A stretch of 34,489 bases of DNA from Prochlorococcus sp. AG-402-A21 (GTDB taxonomy: Bacteria > Cyanobacteriota > Cyanobacteriia > PCC-6307 > Cyanobiaceae). Made by a program: the position numbers and the translations under genes. The notes beneath the pieces were generated by a model, which was given only the letters and a program-made list of their open reading frames with translations, was not told where the DNA came from and searched no databases. This document shows positions 7,965-15,596 of this stretch, in pieces (position 1 is the stretch's first letter; each line of letters starts with the position of its first letter). Where the stretch lies: contig QCHI01000017.1 of assembly GCA_003279655.1 (NCBI GenBank), forward strand, positions 1 through 34,489, read 5' to 3'.

Positions 7965-8807
7965 TTGGAAGTCTCTATTGGGATAATTGGCCTTGGCAAT
8001 ATGGCGAAAGCCATTATTTCACCTCTAATTAAAAGAGGTGAATACCAACCTAAAAATGTTTTAGCGATTGTTGGTAAAAGCTCAAGTATTCCCTCTGCAT
8101 TAAGTGATCTTTCAAAGGGAGTAAAAGTTGTATCTAGTGGAGATTCTTTGTCTAGAGAAGTATGGAATGCTCCTTTAAAAATATTGGCTGTAAAACCTCA
8201 ACAATTCGGCAATATCAAAGAATTTCCCTCATCGTTGCAATCAAATGATCAGTTTCCTAAGCCCTTATTGATTTCAGTTTTAGCCGGCATAACATTAAGA
8301 AGTCTTAAAAAGGCTTTTCCTGGTCATACTTGTGTAAGAGCAGTTCCGAATACCCCTTCTCTTGTCGGTGAGGGGCTTACCGGGTTGGCTTGGGAAGATG
8401 ATATAACTTTGGACCAAAAGATAGCAGTTAGAAAGATTTTTGAACCTATCAGTGAGATTTTTGAGTTACAGGAGCGAAAGCTAGATTCCTTTTTGGCTTT
8501 GACTTCTTCAGGCCCTGCATATATCGCTTTAGTTGCTGAAGCCATGGCTGATGGGGCTGTCGCTGCAGGATTGCCAAGGGACTTATCTAATCAATTAGCT
8601 CATAAAACCCTTTCCGGGACTGCGTCTCTACTAAGAGAAAAAAGTTTACATCCTGCTGAACTTAAAGATTTGGTTGCCTCTCCTGCAGGGACAACAATCA
8701 GTGCTCTTCGACACCTTGAACTTGCGGGCTTGAGATCTGCCTTGATTGAAGCAGTTGTTTTAGCAGCTCAGAAGAGTCGTCAATTGGCTGAAGAGTTTTC
8801 GAGTTAG
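7965..8807 (+). CDS. proC: Pyrroline-5-carboxylate reductase
   Basis: Last step of proline synthesis, NAD(P)H reduction of 1-pyrroline-5-carboxylate. The 280 residues begin with the Rossmann motif IGIIGLGNMAKAII, contain AVKPQQ, SVLAGITL, CVRAVPNTPSLVGEGLTGL, and the C-terminal signature region ALTSSGPAYIALVAEAMADGAVAAGLPR and SPAGTTISALRHLE. The start is TTG at 7965, 12 nt after the sepF stop. The last 110 nt overlap the 3' end of the convergent glycosyltransferase gene. Confidence 0.95.
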   Translation: MEVSIGIIGLGNMAKAIISPLIKRGEYQPKNVLAIVGKSSSIPSALSDLSKGVKVVSSGDSLSREVWNAPLKILAVKPQQFGNIKEFPSSLQSNDQFPKPLLISVLAGITLRSLKKAFPGHTCVRAVPNTPSLVGEGLTGLAWEDDITLDQKIAVRKIFEPISEIFELQERKLDSFLALTSSGPAYIALVAEAMADGAVAAGLPRDLSNQLAHKTLSGTASLLREKSLHPAELKDLVASPAGTTISALRHLELAGLRSALIEAVVLAAQKSRQLAEEFSS

Positions 8808-9972
8808 ATGACCTAAGTACGTTTGTATAGAGAGTTTCAAGTGAGTCAATATTTTGTTGAAGTGTATATTTTTCTTCTACTCTCAAGCGTGCACGTCTAC
8901 CCAATTCTTTCGTAAGTACGGGCTGATCGCGTAAAACTGGTAAAAGGGTCCTTAATTGAGAAGTAACTCCTTCAGTATTAAGTATTATTCCTGCACCATT
9001 TTTAAGGACTTCTCCATCTGCTCCAGCATCTGTCGCGACACACGCAGTTCCAGTTGCCATGGCTTCGAGCAAGGCGATAGATAATCCCTCTACAAGACTT
9101 GGAAGTATAAAAACTTCAGCGATTTGTAGAAGAGCGACTCTTTTATTTTGATCGGCTTCGTATCCCCACCAAACCACATTATCTTCTTTATTGAAGATTG
9201 AATGATTTTCGAGTGTTGGCCTTAGTGGGCCATCTCCTACTATTACTAGTCGACATCTTTTTGGTTGGACAAATCTCCATGCACGTAGTAAAGCCTCAAC
9301 ATTTTTTTCAGAAGCTATTCTGCCCATATAGATAAATATTCTTTCAGAACCAAGCTTTTTCCTTATTTCAAGTTGAAGTTCGTTTTGAGAATTACTTGGT
9401 TTAAGAGGGTTCCATTTCTTTATGTCAATTCCATTAGGGATAACTTCTAGTTTGCGCTCTTTTACGCCTAGTTTTGCAAGAACCTCTGCTTGCAAATCTG
9501 AAAAAACAATTACTTTGTCATACTTGGCTAATGATGGAGCATAAAGTTGGTAAGTAAGTTGCTGTGTATTGGCAGTAAGATTTCTGAGTTTTGAATCGAA
9601 AGCTGGATGAAAAGTTGCGATCAAAGGTAAATTAAGTTGATGACAAAGCTCAGGCAGTCGAAAATCCAAAGGAGAAAGAGTCAGGCTTGCATGGACTAAA
9701 TCAGGTTTAAGTCTTGAGAGAGATTCTCTAAGCTCTCGTTGGGCATTTAAAGAAGGGATCGTATAAACCTGAGATTTAATTAAGTAAGGAAGACTTACAT
9801 CAGGATCATTAGCAAGTAATGAAGTTTTATTATTCCCATCTCTCTTTGGGTTATCAAAGTGAATAAAACTTGTTTGATATCCTCTTTCTCTAAGCTCTTC
9901 AGTTGTGCTAAGCCCGTAACAGACGTTCCCGCAAAAAGGTGTTTTTTTGCCTAGCCAGGCGATATGGGTCAA
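8698..9972 (-). CDS. GT4-family glycosyltransferase
   Basis: GT-B fold retaining glycosyltransferase. The 424 residues show an N-terminal acceptor domain with CGNVCYGLSTTEELRERGY and DLVHASLTLSP, and a C-terminal nucleotide-sugar domain with VIPNGID, YMGRIASEKN, LVIVGDGPLRPTLE, and an E-x7-E motif in EGLSIALLEAMATG. The donor sugar and acceptor are not predictable. Residues from about 389 on form a Ser/Gln-rich tail encoded opposite the proC 3' end. The gene is likely expressed from the 9973-10094 gap, separately from recO. A lipid or polysaccharide role is only a guess. Confidence 0.85.
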   Translation of the reverse strand: MTHIAWLGKKTPFCGNVCYGLSTTEELRERGYQTSFIHFDNPKRDGNNKTSLLANDPDVSLPYLIKSQVYTIPSLNAQRELRESLSRLKPDLVHASLTLSPLDFRLPELCHQLNLPLIATFHPAFDSKLRNLTANTQQLTYQLYAPSLAKYDKVIVFSDLQAEVLAKLGVKERKLEVIPNGIDIKKWNPLKPSNSQNELQLEIRKKLGSERIFIYMGRIASEKNVEALLRAWRFVQPKRCRLVIVGDGPLRPTLENHSIFNKEDNVVWWGYEADQNKRVALLQIAEVFILPSLVEGLSIALLEAMATGTACVATDAGADGEVLKNGAGIILNTEGVTSQLRTLLPVLRDQPVLTKELGRRARLRVEEKYTLQQNIDSLETLYTNVLRSSNSKTLQPIDDSSELLKQLLQSRQISSPQVQGVEEH

Positions 9973-10094
9973 ACTTTAAAAAACCGGTATTTCAAACTAG
10001 CAGCTATCATATATTTCTTCTCAAACTATTATTAATAGTTAAATAATTTATAAATAAGATTTTTTAAAGCAAAAACTTTTTTAAATATATTCTC

Positions 10095-10895
10095 CTAATT
10101 AGTATTTAGATCATTACTAATTATTACTTCTCTAATCATTTGAAGAGATGTAATTCTTCTTTGTAAGTGAGTTTCAATCCAGATTTCAACAATTTTCAAT
10201 AGTTTTAGCCAGACATTTTTAGGACCTAATAATTTCCCATTACTGTGAAAAGGTACTTTTTCTAGTAATAATCTCTGAAGTAAAGCAAGTTCAGATGGAT
10301 TTAGCTCGGTTTTTGCATTAGGTGTTGTTCCTATAGCAAAACCTTCTTCAGGAATAAAGCTGCATTTCCAGCTCCATTCTCCAATAGGTGGTATCAGGCT
10401 GGAGCCAGATTGACAACAGTTTTGAAGTGGTAAGCAATATCCGCCTAGGGCTAATAAATGAATACATGACTGAACGCTTATTGCTAAAGCTTCTAATGAA
10501 TCAAACTCTTTTTTGTGTAAATCATCTAGTCTATTTAAATGGATTAGAACCAGTTTGAGTAAGTCTTTTTGAGGGTTTTCATCTCCAACCATAATCATTA
10601 CTAGCTCTGCAATCGCTTGTGCTGCTGAGAGAATTTCGATGTTTTTCCCAAGATTCCCATAACTCTTAAGAATTTTTATTTGTGTAACTCGCCTAAGATT
10701 TTTTTTTCCGACTATATGTAAATCTAAAAAATTAAAAGGAGATGTTGCTCCAAGTCTACTTTTGGGTTTTCTTGCTCCAGGTATTGCAAGACGAGATATT
10801 CCATTTTCTTCACTAAGTATGGTTAGAAGCCTGTCATTCTCACCTAGAGGTCCAACTTTTAAAGACAGCCCTTTCATTCTTTGAGTTAAACTCAT
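10095..10895 (-). CDS. recO: DNA repair protein RecO
   Basis: Recombination mediator that loads RecA onto SSB-coated DNA in the RecFOR pathway. The 266 residues begin with an OB-fold region (GLSLKVGPLGENDRLLTILSEENG, then GARKPKSRLGATSPFNFLDLH), followed by a helical domain with a Cys-containing segment LGGYCLPLQNCCQSG near residues 154-168. The ATG at 10893-10895 shares one base with the stop of the deoC-like gene (TAATG), pointing to translational coupling. The sequence is diverged, as RecO proteins often are. Confidence 0.85.
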   Translation of the reverse strand: MSLTQRMKGLSLKVGPLGENDRLLTILSEENGISRLAIPGARKPKSRLGATSPFNFLDLHIVGKKNLRRVTQIKILKSYGNLGKNIEILSAAQAIAELVMIMVGDENPQKDLLKLVLIHLNRLDDLHKKEFDSLEALAISVQSCIHLLALGGYCLPLQNCCQSGSSLIPPIGEWSWKCSFIPEEGFAIGTTPNAKTELNPSELALLQRLLLEKVPFHSNGKLLGPKNVWLKLLKIVEIWIETHLQRRITSLQMIREVIISNDLNTN

Positions 10896-11578
10896 TACTC
10901 CTTTTTCTTTTGTTCTTGGGTGATTTCAAAACCAAAACTTGTTCCTATATATGTTGATCCTGCTTCAATGATCTCTATTGCTTGATTTAAAGTTTTAATA
11001 CCTCCAACAGTTTTAATTGAGCAGCGATTATTAACAATTTTAGAGACATGATTAGTTTGATTCTTTGTGACAGTTGAACCAAAACCATTGCCTATTTGAA
11101 TCCCATTTGAGCCCGCATCAATTAAAGCATCTATTGCTATGGAAAGTTTTGAAGAATTTAAGAGTGTATTTGAATCAATTATTACTCTCACTGGAATATC
11201 AAGTTCACTTATTTGATTTATTTCCTCAGCAAAAAGTTCGATATTTCCTTCTTTTAATGCAAAATAATTTGGAACAAGATCTAACTCTTCTGCTCCTTTT
11301 TCGATTGCATACTCTGCTTCTTTTAGTTTGTTAGATGTTGGGATAAACCCAAAAGGAAAGGCAATTACTGAGATTAATTTTGTACTACTTTTATTACCTA
11401 ACCTTTCACGCGCAATTGGTAAATGAGAAAGACTTGTGCATAAACCTGCAAAGCCATTTTGCTTGGATGCATCACAAACCTGAATAATCATTTCTTTATC
11501 AAAATGAGGATTTAAGGCTGCTTGATAAATCACATTAGAAATATTGGCATGAGCTTCTTGCAAGCTGTTGTTACTCAT
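10895..11578 (-). CDS. DeoC-like aldolase homologue, probably not an active deoxyribose-phosphate aldolase
   Basis: The 227-residue TIM-barrel protein aligns by eye with deoxyribose-phosphate aldolase along its length: GFAGLCTSLSHLPIARERL, VIAFPFGF, AEYAIEKGAEELDLVPNY (D100 matches the catalytic aspartate), VRVIIDSNTLL, and IKTVGGIKTLNQAIE (K189 matches the second active-site lysine). The Schiff-base lysine normally in a [FV][IV]KTSTGF motif is replaced: here the sequence is GIQIGNGFGS with Q161 (codon CAA). The usual N-terminal DHT motif is also absent. This argues for loss or change of the aldolase function. It is coupled to recO by a one-base overlap and follows hpf by 11 nt. Confidence 0.85.
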   Translation of the reverse strand: MSNNSLQEAHANISNVIYQAALNPHFDKEMIIQVCDASKQNGFAGLCTSLSHLPIARERLGNKSSTKLISVIAFPFGFIPTSNKLKEAEYAIEKGAEELDLVPNYFALKEGNIELFAEEINQISELDIPVRVIIDSNTLLNSSKLSIAIDALIDAGSNGIQIGNGFGSTVTKNQTNHVSKIVNNRCSIKTVGGIKTLNQAIEIIEAGSTYIGTSFGFEITQEQKKKE

Positions 11579-11589
11579 TTGTCTGGTAT

Positions 11590-12174
11590 CTAAACTTTTT
11601 CTTGGATTACGCCATATCCTCCGTGATTTCTCTTGTAGATAACTTGTAAAGCTGACCCTTTTGCCTCTCTAAATAAATAGAAGTCATGGTCAATTAGGTC
11701 TAATTGGACTCTTGCTTGCTCAATCGTCATAGGATCCATCTCGAAATATTTGCGTCTTACTCCTGGGTTAGGTAAATGTGGTTCTTTGCCTTCAATGAGT
11801 GAATGATCTGAGGAAGAATAATTTTGAGTTTCTTCGTTTTGAATTGATTTTGTTGACTGATTATTATGGACATTATGACTATTATGTCGCTCTTTATACT
11901 TACGTAATTGTCGTGCAAGTTTATTTGCCACCAGGTCGATGCTTGCATAGAGATTTTCACTTCTTTCTTGCGCTCTTATTACGGTGCCGTTTGCGAAAAC
12001 AGTCACCTCGGCTGTTTGTTGAGGCACTCGAGGATTTCGAGCAACTGAGAGGTGTACATCTGCTTCTTGCACCATTTCTTGGAAATTGTGAGTCGCTTTA
12101 TCAATTTTTGTTTTGGTGTAATCACGAAGTGATGGAGTTAATTCAAGATTGCGTCCATGAATAAGAAGCTTCAT
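11590..12174 (-). CDS. hpf: Long-form ribosome hibernation promoting factor (LrtA type)
   Basis: Binds the 30S subunit and dimerises 70S ribosomes into inactive 100S particles in stress or darkness; the cyanobacterial member is the light-repressed transcript protein LrtA. The 194 residues have the N-terminal ribosome-binding domain (MKLLIHGRNLELTPSLRDYTK to about residue 100), a Asn/Ser/His-rich linker, and the C-terminal dimerisation domain (about 136-194, VRRKYFEMDPMTIEQARVQL...GYGVIQEK region). The start ATG at 12172-12174 matches the family N-terminus and overlaps the annotated lipB start on the other strand by 18 nt. Its promoter must therefore lie inside lipB coding sequence. Confidence 0.93.
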   Translation of the reverse strand: MKLLIHGRNLELTPSLRDYTKTKIDKATHNFQEMVQEADVHLSVARNPRVPQQTAEVTVFANGTVIRAQERSENLYASIDLVANKLARQLRKYKERHNSHNVHNNQSTKSIQNEETQNYSSSDHSLIEGKEPHLPNPGVRRKYFEMDPMTIEQARVQLDLIDHDFYLFREAKGSALQVIYKRNHGGYGVIQEKV

Positions 12175-12879
12175 TCTGTTTCGCCTGAGTCAGGGCCTAA
12201 TAGCAACTTAGATCTAACCCCTCAACTTGCACAATCTTCTTCCGCTTTTCTTTTTGAACCTAAAAATATTGTGCCATTTGAGACAGCGTTGGGTTGGCAG
12301 AAGAATTTTCAACAAAGCCTTATAAAGGAGCCGTTTTCACCACAAGCAGTATGGTTCCTTGAACATTTTTCTTGCTTCACTATAGGCAGAGGTAGTGACA
12401 AAAAAAATTTATTATTTGAGATAAATAAATCTCCTTTGCCCGTTTTTAGAATTGATAGAGGAGGTGAAGTCACGCATCACATGCCTGGGCAGATCGTTGG
12501 ATACCTGGTTTTAAATTTAAGTCTTCACCAAAAAGATTTATCTTGGTATTTGAGAGAATTGGAACAAGTTTTGATTGATGTTCTTGACTTGTTGGGGATA
12601 GAGGGGAAGAGGGTAGACGGCTTAACAGGAGTTTGGTGTGAAGATAAAAAGGTTGGTTCAATAGGAATTGGTTGCAAGAGATGGGTTACTCAACATGGAT
12701 TTTCACTAAATGTAGATTGTGATCTTATTGGTTTTGAGAAGATAATTCCATGTGGACTGGATAAAGTTAAATTAGGTAAATTGAGTGATTGGATACCTGG
12801 CATCAAAGTCTGTGACGTTAAGCCTCTTTTAAGAGAATCTGTGAAAAGACGTTTTAAATTGAACTGGGAAAACTTATAA
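12157..12879 (+). CDS. lipB: Octanoyl-[ACP]:protein N-octanoyltransferase
   Basis: Transfers octanoate from acyl carrier protein to lipoyl domains, the first step of lipoate assembly; the E2 encoded at 15597 is a natural substrate. The 240 residues contain RGGEVTHHMPGQIVGYLVLNL, GVWCEDKKVGSIGIG with K165, and QHGFSLNVDCDL followed by IIPCGL with the catalytic cysteine C199. The conserved domain starts only near residue 29 (SSAFLFEP). The true start may be ATG 12157, which overlaps hpf by 18 nt, or a downstream non-ATG codon such as GTG in the NIVPFETA region. Confidence 0.9.
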   Translation: MNKKLHSVSPESGPNSNLDLTPQLAQSSSAFLFEPKNIVPFETALGWQKNFQQSLIKEPFSPQAVWFLEHFSCFTIGRGSDKKNLLFEINKSPLPVFRIDRGGEVTHHMPGQIVGYLVLNLSLHQKDLSWYLRELEQVLIDVLDLLGIEGKRVDGLTGVWCEDKKVGSIGIGCKRWVTQHGFSLNVDCDLIGFEKIIPCGLDKVKLGKLSDWIPGIKVCDVKPLLRESVKRRFKLNWENL

Positions 12880-12916
12880 ATATTACTAAAAAAAATAAAA
12901 AATCATTTTTCTTGCT

Positions 12917-14890
12917 ATGACAAAAAAGAACTCACAAAAAAATATATTTGCTTCTAAAGATGCTTTGGCTTGTTGGATCCCTAATAGAAAAGAGGAACAA
13001 GTAATTAGTAGAAGATCTCATCTTGATAAGATTACTCAAGTTGATGAGATTTGGGAACTATTAAAAGTTCAGTTGGGCGATGTATTAGCAGTTGATGCTC
13101 CACATGCTTTCCACCCAGAAAGCTTTACATATAAAGAACTTGCTGAAAATATTTCTAAGGCAGCATTTTGCTTTGATCAGATCGGGGTAGGCCCTGATGA
13201 TGTGGTCGCTCTTTTTGCAGAAAATAGTCCTAGATGGCTCATTGCCGATCAAGGTCTTATGCGAATAGGTGCAGCAGATTCTGTTAGAGGTGCGACTGCT
13301 CCGCCAAGTGAGCTTAGATATATTCTTGAGGATTCAAATGCGGTTGGACTGATTGTTCAAAACTCAGATGTCTGGGATAAACTTTCGCTTAATGATGCTC
13401 AAAAAAATAATTTGAAATTTGTTCTTCAACTTGAGGGTAAAGCTTGTGAAGGCGTTATTGAATGGGAGAGTTTTTTGAAGAAAGGGTTGAATAAAGAGAA
13501 TGAAAATCAACGGGAGAAAATAATTGAGAAGCGACCAACAAGAATAGCAACTATTTTATATACCTCTGGAACGACAGGTAGACCCAAAGGCGTTCCACTA
13601 ACACACTCTAATTTATTACATCAAATTAGGTCTCTTGCTTGCGTGGCGAACCCTTCTCCAGGTGCACCAGTATTAAGTGTTTTACCAATTTGGCATTCAT
13701 ATGAACGTAGTGCTGAATATTATTTTTTTTCTTGTGGTTGTACTCAAAGTTATACATCAATAAGGCATTTAAAGGAAGATTTGCCAAGGGTTAAGCCAAT
13801 AGTAATGGCAACAGTTCCAAGACTTTGGGAGTCAATAAAGCTAGGGTTTGAGGACGCTGTTGATAAAATGCCAAGATTGAGAAAGACCTTGATAAAAAGT
13901 GCGATTTCTAATAGTAAGGCATATAAATTGGCTCGAAGAAAACGTTATTCTTTAACTATTGATAGTGTATCTAGTTTAGAACAAACTATCTCTTTTATAG
14001 AGATTCTTATACGTTACCCAATTCATAGACTTTCCTCTATTTACTTATGGCCAAAAATCCTTACCAAGATTTGTGGAGGAAGATTGAGATTCCCAATTAG
14101 TGGTGGAGGAGCAATCGCTACGCATATTGATTCTTTCTTTGAAGCTTTAGGTGTTGAATTATTAGTTGGTTATGGTTTGACGGAGACTAGTCCAGTCCTC
14201 ACATGTAGAAGACCTTGGAGAAATATACGTGGAGGCGCAGGTCAACCTTTACCAGAGACTGAGATAAAAATTGTAGATCCAGAAACATTCCAAATAAAAA
14301 AGCTGCGTCAAAAAGGCTTGGTTCTTGCTCGTGGTCCTCAAATAATGTCTGGTTATTTAGGAAAACGATCAGAATCGAAGAAGGTTTTAGATTCTGGTGG
14401 CTGGTTTAACACTGGAGATTTAGGGATGTTGCTAGCTGATGGATCCTTAATCCTGACTGGAAGAGCAAAAGATACGATTGTGCTAAGTAGTGGAGAAAAT
14501 ATTGAGCCTGGCCCTTTGGAGGAATGCTTGATTGCAAGTCCATTGATTGAACAAGCTTTGTTATTGGGTCAAGATCAAAAACATCTTGCTGCTTTGATTG
14601 TTCCAAGAATTGATCACGTAAAAGCATGGCAGGCAGAAAGGGGTGTGAATTCACAAGTTGTTCTTGGACTATCCCCTGAAAATAATGAATTAAGACAATC
14701 TCTAAGATTGGAAATGAATAAAGTTCTTGCAAATCGTCTTGCATCTAGGAGAGAAGAGAGATTATTTGAAATTGCTTTAGTAGAGCCATTTACAATAGAA
14801 AATGGTTTGTTAACGCAAACTCTTAAGCAAAAACGTGAAAAAATTATTCAGCGTGATTTGAAGCTCGTAAATGAAATATATGGTTTGTAA
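12917..14890 (+). CDS. fadD: Long-chain acyl-CoA / acyl-ACP synthetase (AMP-forming)
   Basis: ANL-superfamily enzyme activating free fatty acids; the cyanobacterial homologues (often called Aas) mainly recycle fatty acids onto acyl carrier protein. The 657 residues carry the P-loop-like TSGTTGRPKGVPLTHSNL (from residue 216), SVLPIWHSYERS, SGGGAIATHID, GYGLTETSPVLTCRR, GWFNTGDLGML and LTGRAKDTIVLSSGENIEP (the hinge and A8 motif). The ATG at 12917 lies 37 nt after lipB and gives the family-like N-terminus. CoA versus ACP specificity cannot be decided from motifs alone, but the acyl-ACP role fits cyanobacteria. Confidence 0.88.
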   Translation: MTKKNSQKNIFASKDALACWIPNRKEEQVISRRSHLDKITQVDEIWELLKVQLGDVLAVDAPHAFHPESFTYKELAENISKAAFCFDQIGVGPDDVVALFAENSPRWLIADQGLMRIGAADSVRGATAPPSELRYILEDSNAVGLIVQNSDVWDKLSLNDAQKNNLKFVLQLEGKACEGVIEWESFLKKGLNKENENQREKIIEKRPTRIATILYTSGTTGRPKGVPLTHSNLLHQIRSLACVANPSPGAPVLSVLPIWHSYERSAEYYFFSCGCTQSYTSIRHLKEDLPRVKPIVMATVPRLWESIKLGFEDAVDKMPRLRKTLIKSAISNSKAYKLARRKRYSLTIDSVSSLEQTISFIEILIRYPIHRLSSIYLWPKILTKICGGRLRFPISGGGAIATHIDSFFEALGVELLVGYGLTETSPVLTCRRPWRNIRGGAGQPLPETEIKIVDPETFQIKKLRQKGLVLARGPQIMSGYLGKRSESKKVLDSGGWFNTGDLGMLLADGSLILTGRAKDTIVLSSGENIEPGPLEECLIASPLIEQALLLGQDQKHLAALIVPRIDHVKAWQAERGVNSQVVLGLSPENNELRQSLRLEMNKVLANRLASRREERLFEIALVEPFTIENGLLTQTLKQKREKIIQRDLKLVNEIYGL

Positions 14891-14899
14891 TTTGTTTGT

Positions 14900-14920
14900 T
14901 TGGCCAATTAAATTGACCAA
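14900..14920 (+). terminator. Dyad-symmetric element after the acyl-CoA synthetase gene
   Basis: TTGG-c-CAATT (14900-14909) and AATTG-a-CCAA (14911-14920) form a 10-nt inverted repeat with one mismatch around a single central base, 9 nt after the stop codon at 14890. With almost no loop and no following T-run it is a weak terminator. It could equally be an operator for the YlqD-like gene downstream or a chance AT-rich dyad. Confidence 0.3.
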
Positions 14921-14970
14921 TACTCTATTTTACTGAGAGCCTATGGTTCTAATCATAATTTATTGATCAG

Positions 14971-15405
14971 GTGGATTCAATTTCTATAAAACGTTCAATT
15001 ACGGTCAGAGCAGTTGTAACACCTTCATGGAAAGAAGAGGCTGAGCGCGAATTAAGTAATGCAATATCAGCAATAGATCAGCAACTTGGTGAATTAGAAA
15101 AAGAAGGACAACAAATTGTTGATGGTATTAGACGTCAGAGCTCTAATCCCCTTGACCCAAGAGTTCAAGAGCAAGTCGCTCAAGTTCAGAACCAAGTTGC
15201 TTCTAAGAGATCAGAATTCGAAGAACAAAAAAGAAATCTTCTGTTACAGCAATCTCAAGTTCGTGAATTAGATATGGAACAAATCGTCGAGCAAGGACAA
15301 ATTGACAGTTTTTGTGATTTAAAAGTTGGTGATAACTTAGTCAGTAAAATGGGTATGAGTATTTTGGTAAGAGATGGCGTAGTAGAGGCAATTGATCAAG
15401 TTTGA
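14971..15405 (+). CDS. YlqD-family coiled-coil protein
   Basis: Function unknown. The 144-residue product resembles the YlqD family found in cyanobacteria and Firmicutes. It has a short beta segment (SIKRSITVRAVVTPSWKEEAERE), a long Gln/Glu-rich coiled coil (about residues 28-100, with RVQEQVAQVQNQVASKRSEF), and a C-terminal small beta domain (DLKVGDNLVSKMGMSILVRDGVVEAID). It begins with GTG at 14971, preceded by a short GATCAG stretch. It is soluble, with no signal peptide. It sits between the fatty-acid activating enzyme and pdhC. Confidence 0.75.
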   Translation: MDSISIKRSITVRAVVTPSWKEEAERELSNAISAIDQQLGELEKEGQQIVDGIRRQSSNPLDPRVQEQVAQVQNQVASKRSEFEEQKRNLLLQQSQVRELDMEQIVEQGQIDSFCDLKVGDNLVSKMGMSILVRDGVVEAIDQV

Positions 15406-15511
15406 AATTTGGTCCAACTACAATTTATCCAATAAACAATTTTTGATATTAAGAAGAAATCCACATAAAAAAAACTATCGTTGTAAGGACACTCATGTAG
15501 AACTAACATTG

Positions 15512-15525
15512 GTATGTATTGATAC
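15512..15525 (+). promoter_or_regulatory. Candidate NtcA-type box (GTA-N8-TAC) upstream of pdhC
   Basis: GTATGTATTGATAC fits the NtcA consensus GTAN8TAC exactly, 71 nt upstream of the pdhC ATG. A weak -10-like TAGAAA begins about 16 nt after it, closer than the roughly 22 nt usual at NtcA-activated promoters. The consensus is short, and about one chance match is expected among the intergenic bases of a window this AT-rich, so this is tentative. Confidence 0.3.
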
Positions 15526-15596
15526 TTGCAAAGCTTCTAGATAGAAAATTTTGAAGCATTGCTACCAACTCTCCATAAAGGAAATAGGAACAAATT

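Noticed and set aside
11757-12164. ORFs on both strands inside hpf
   Set aside because: Shadows of the conserved hpf reading frame.
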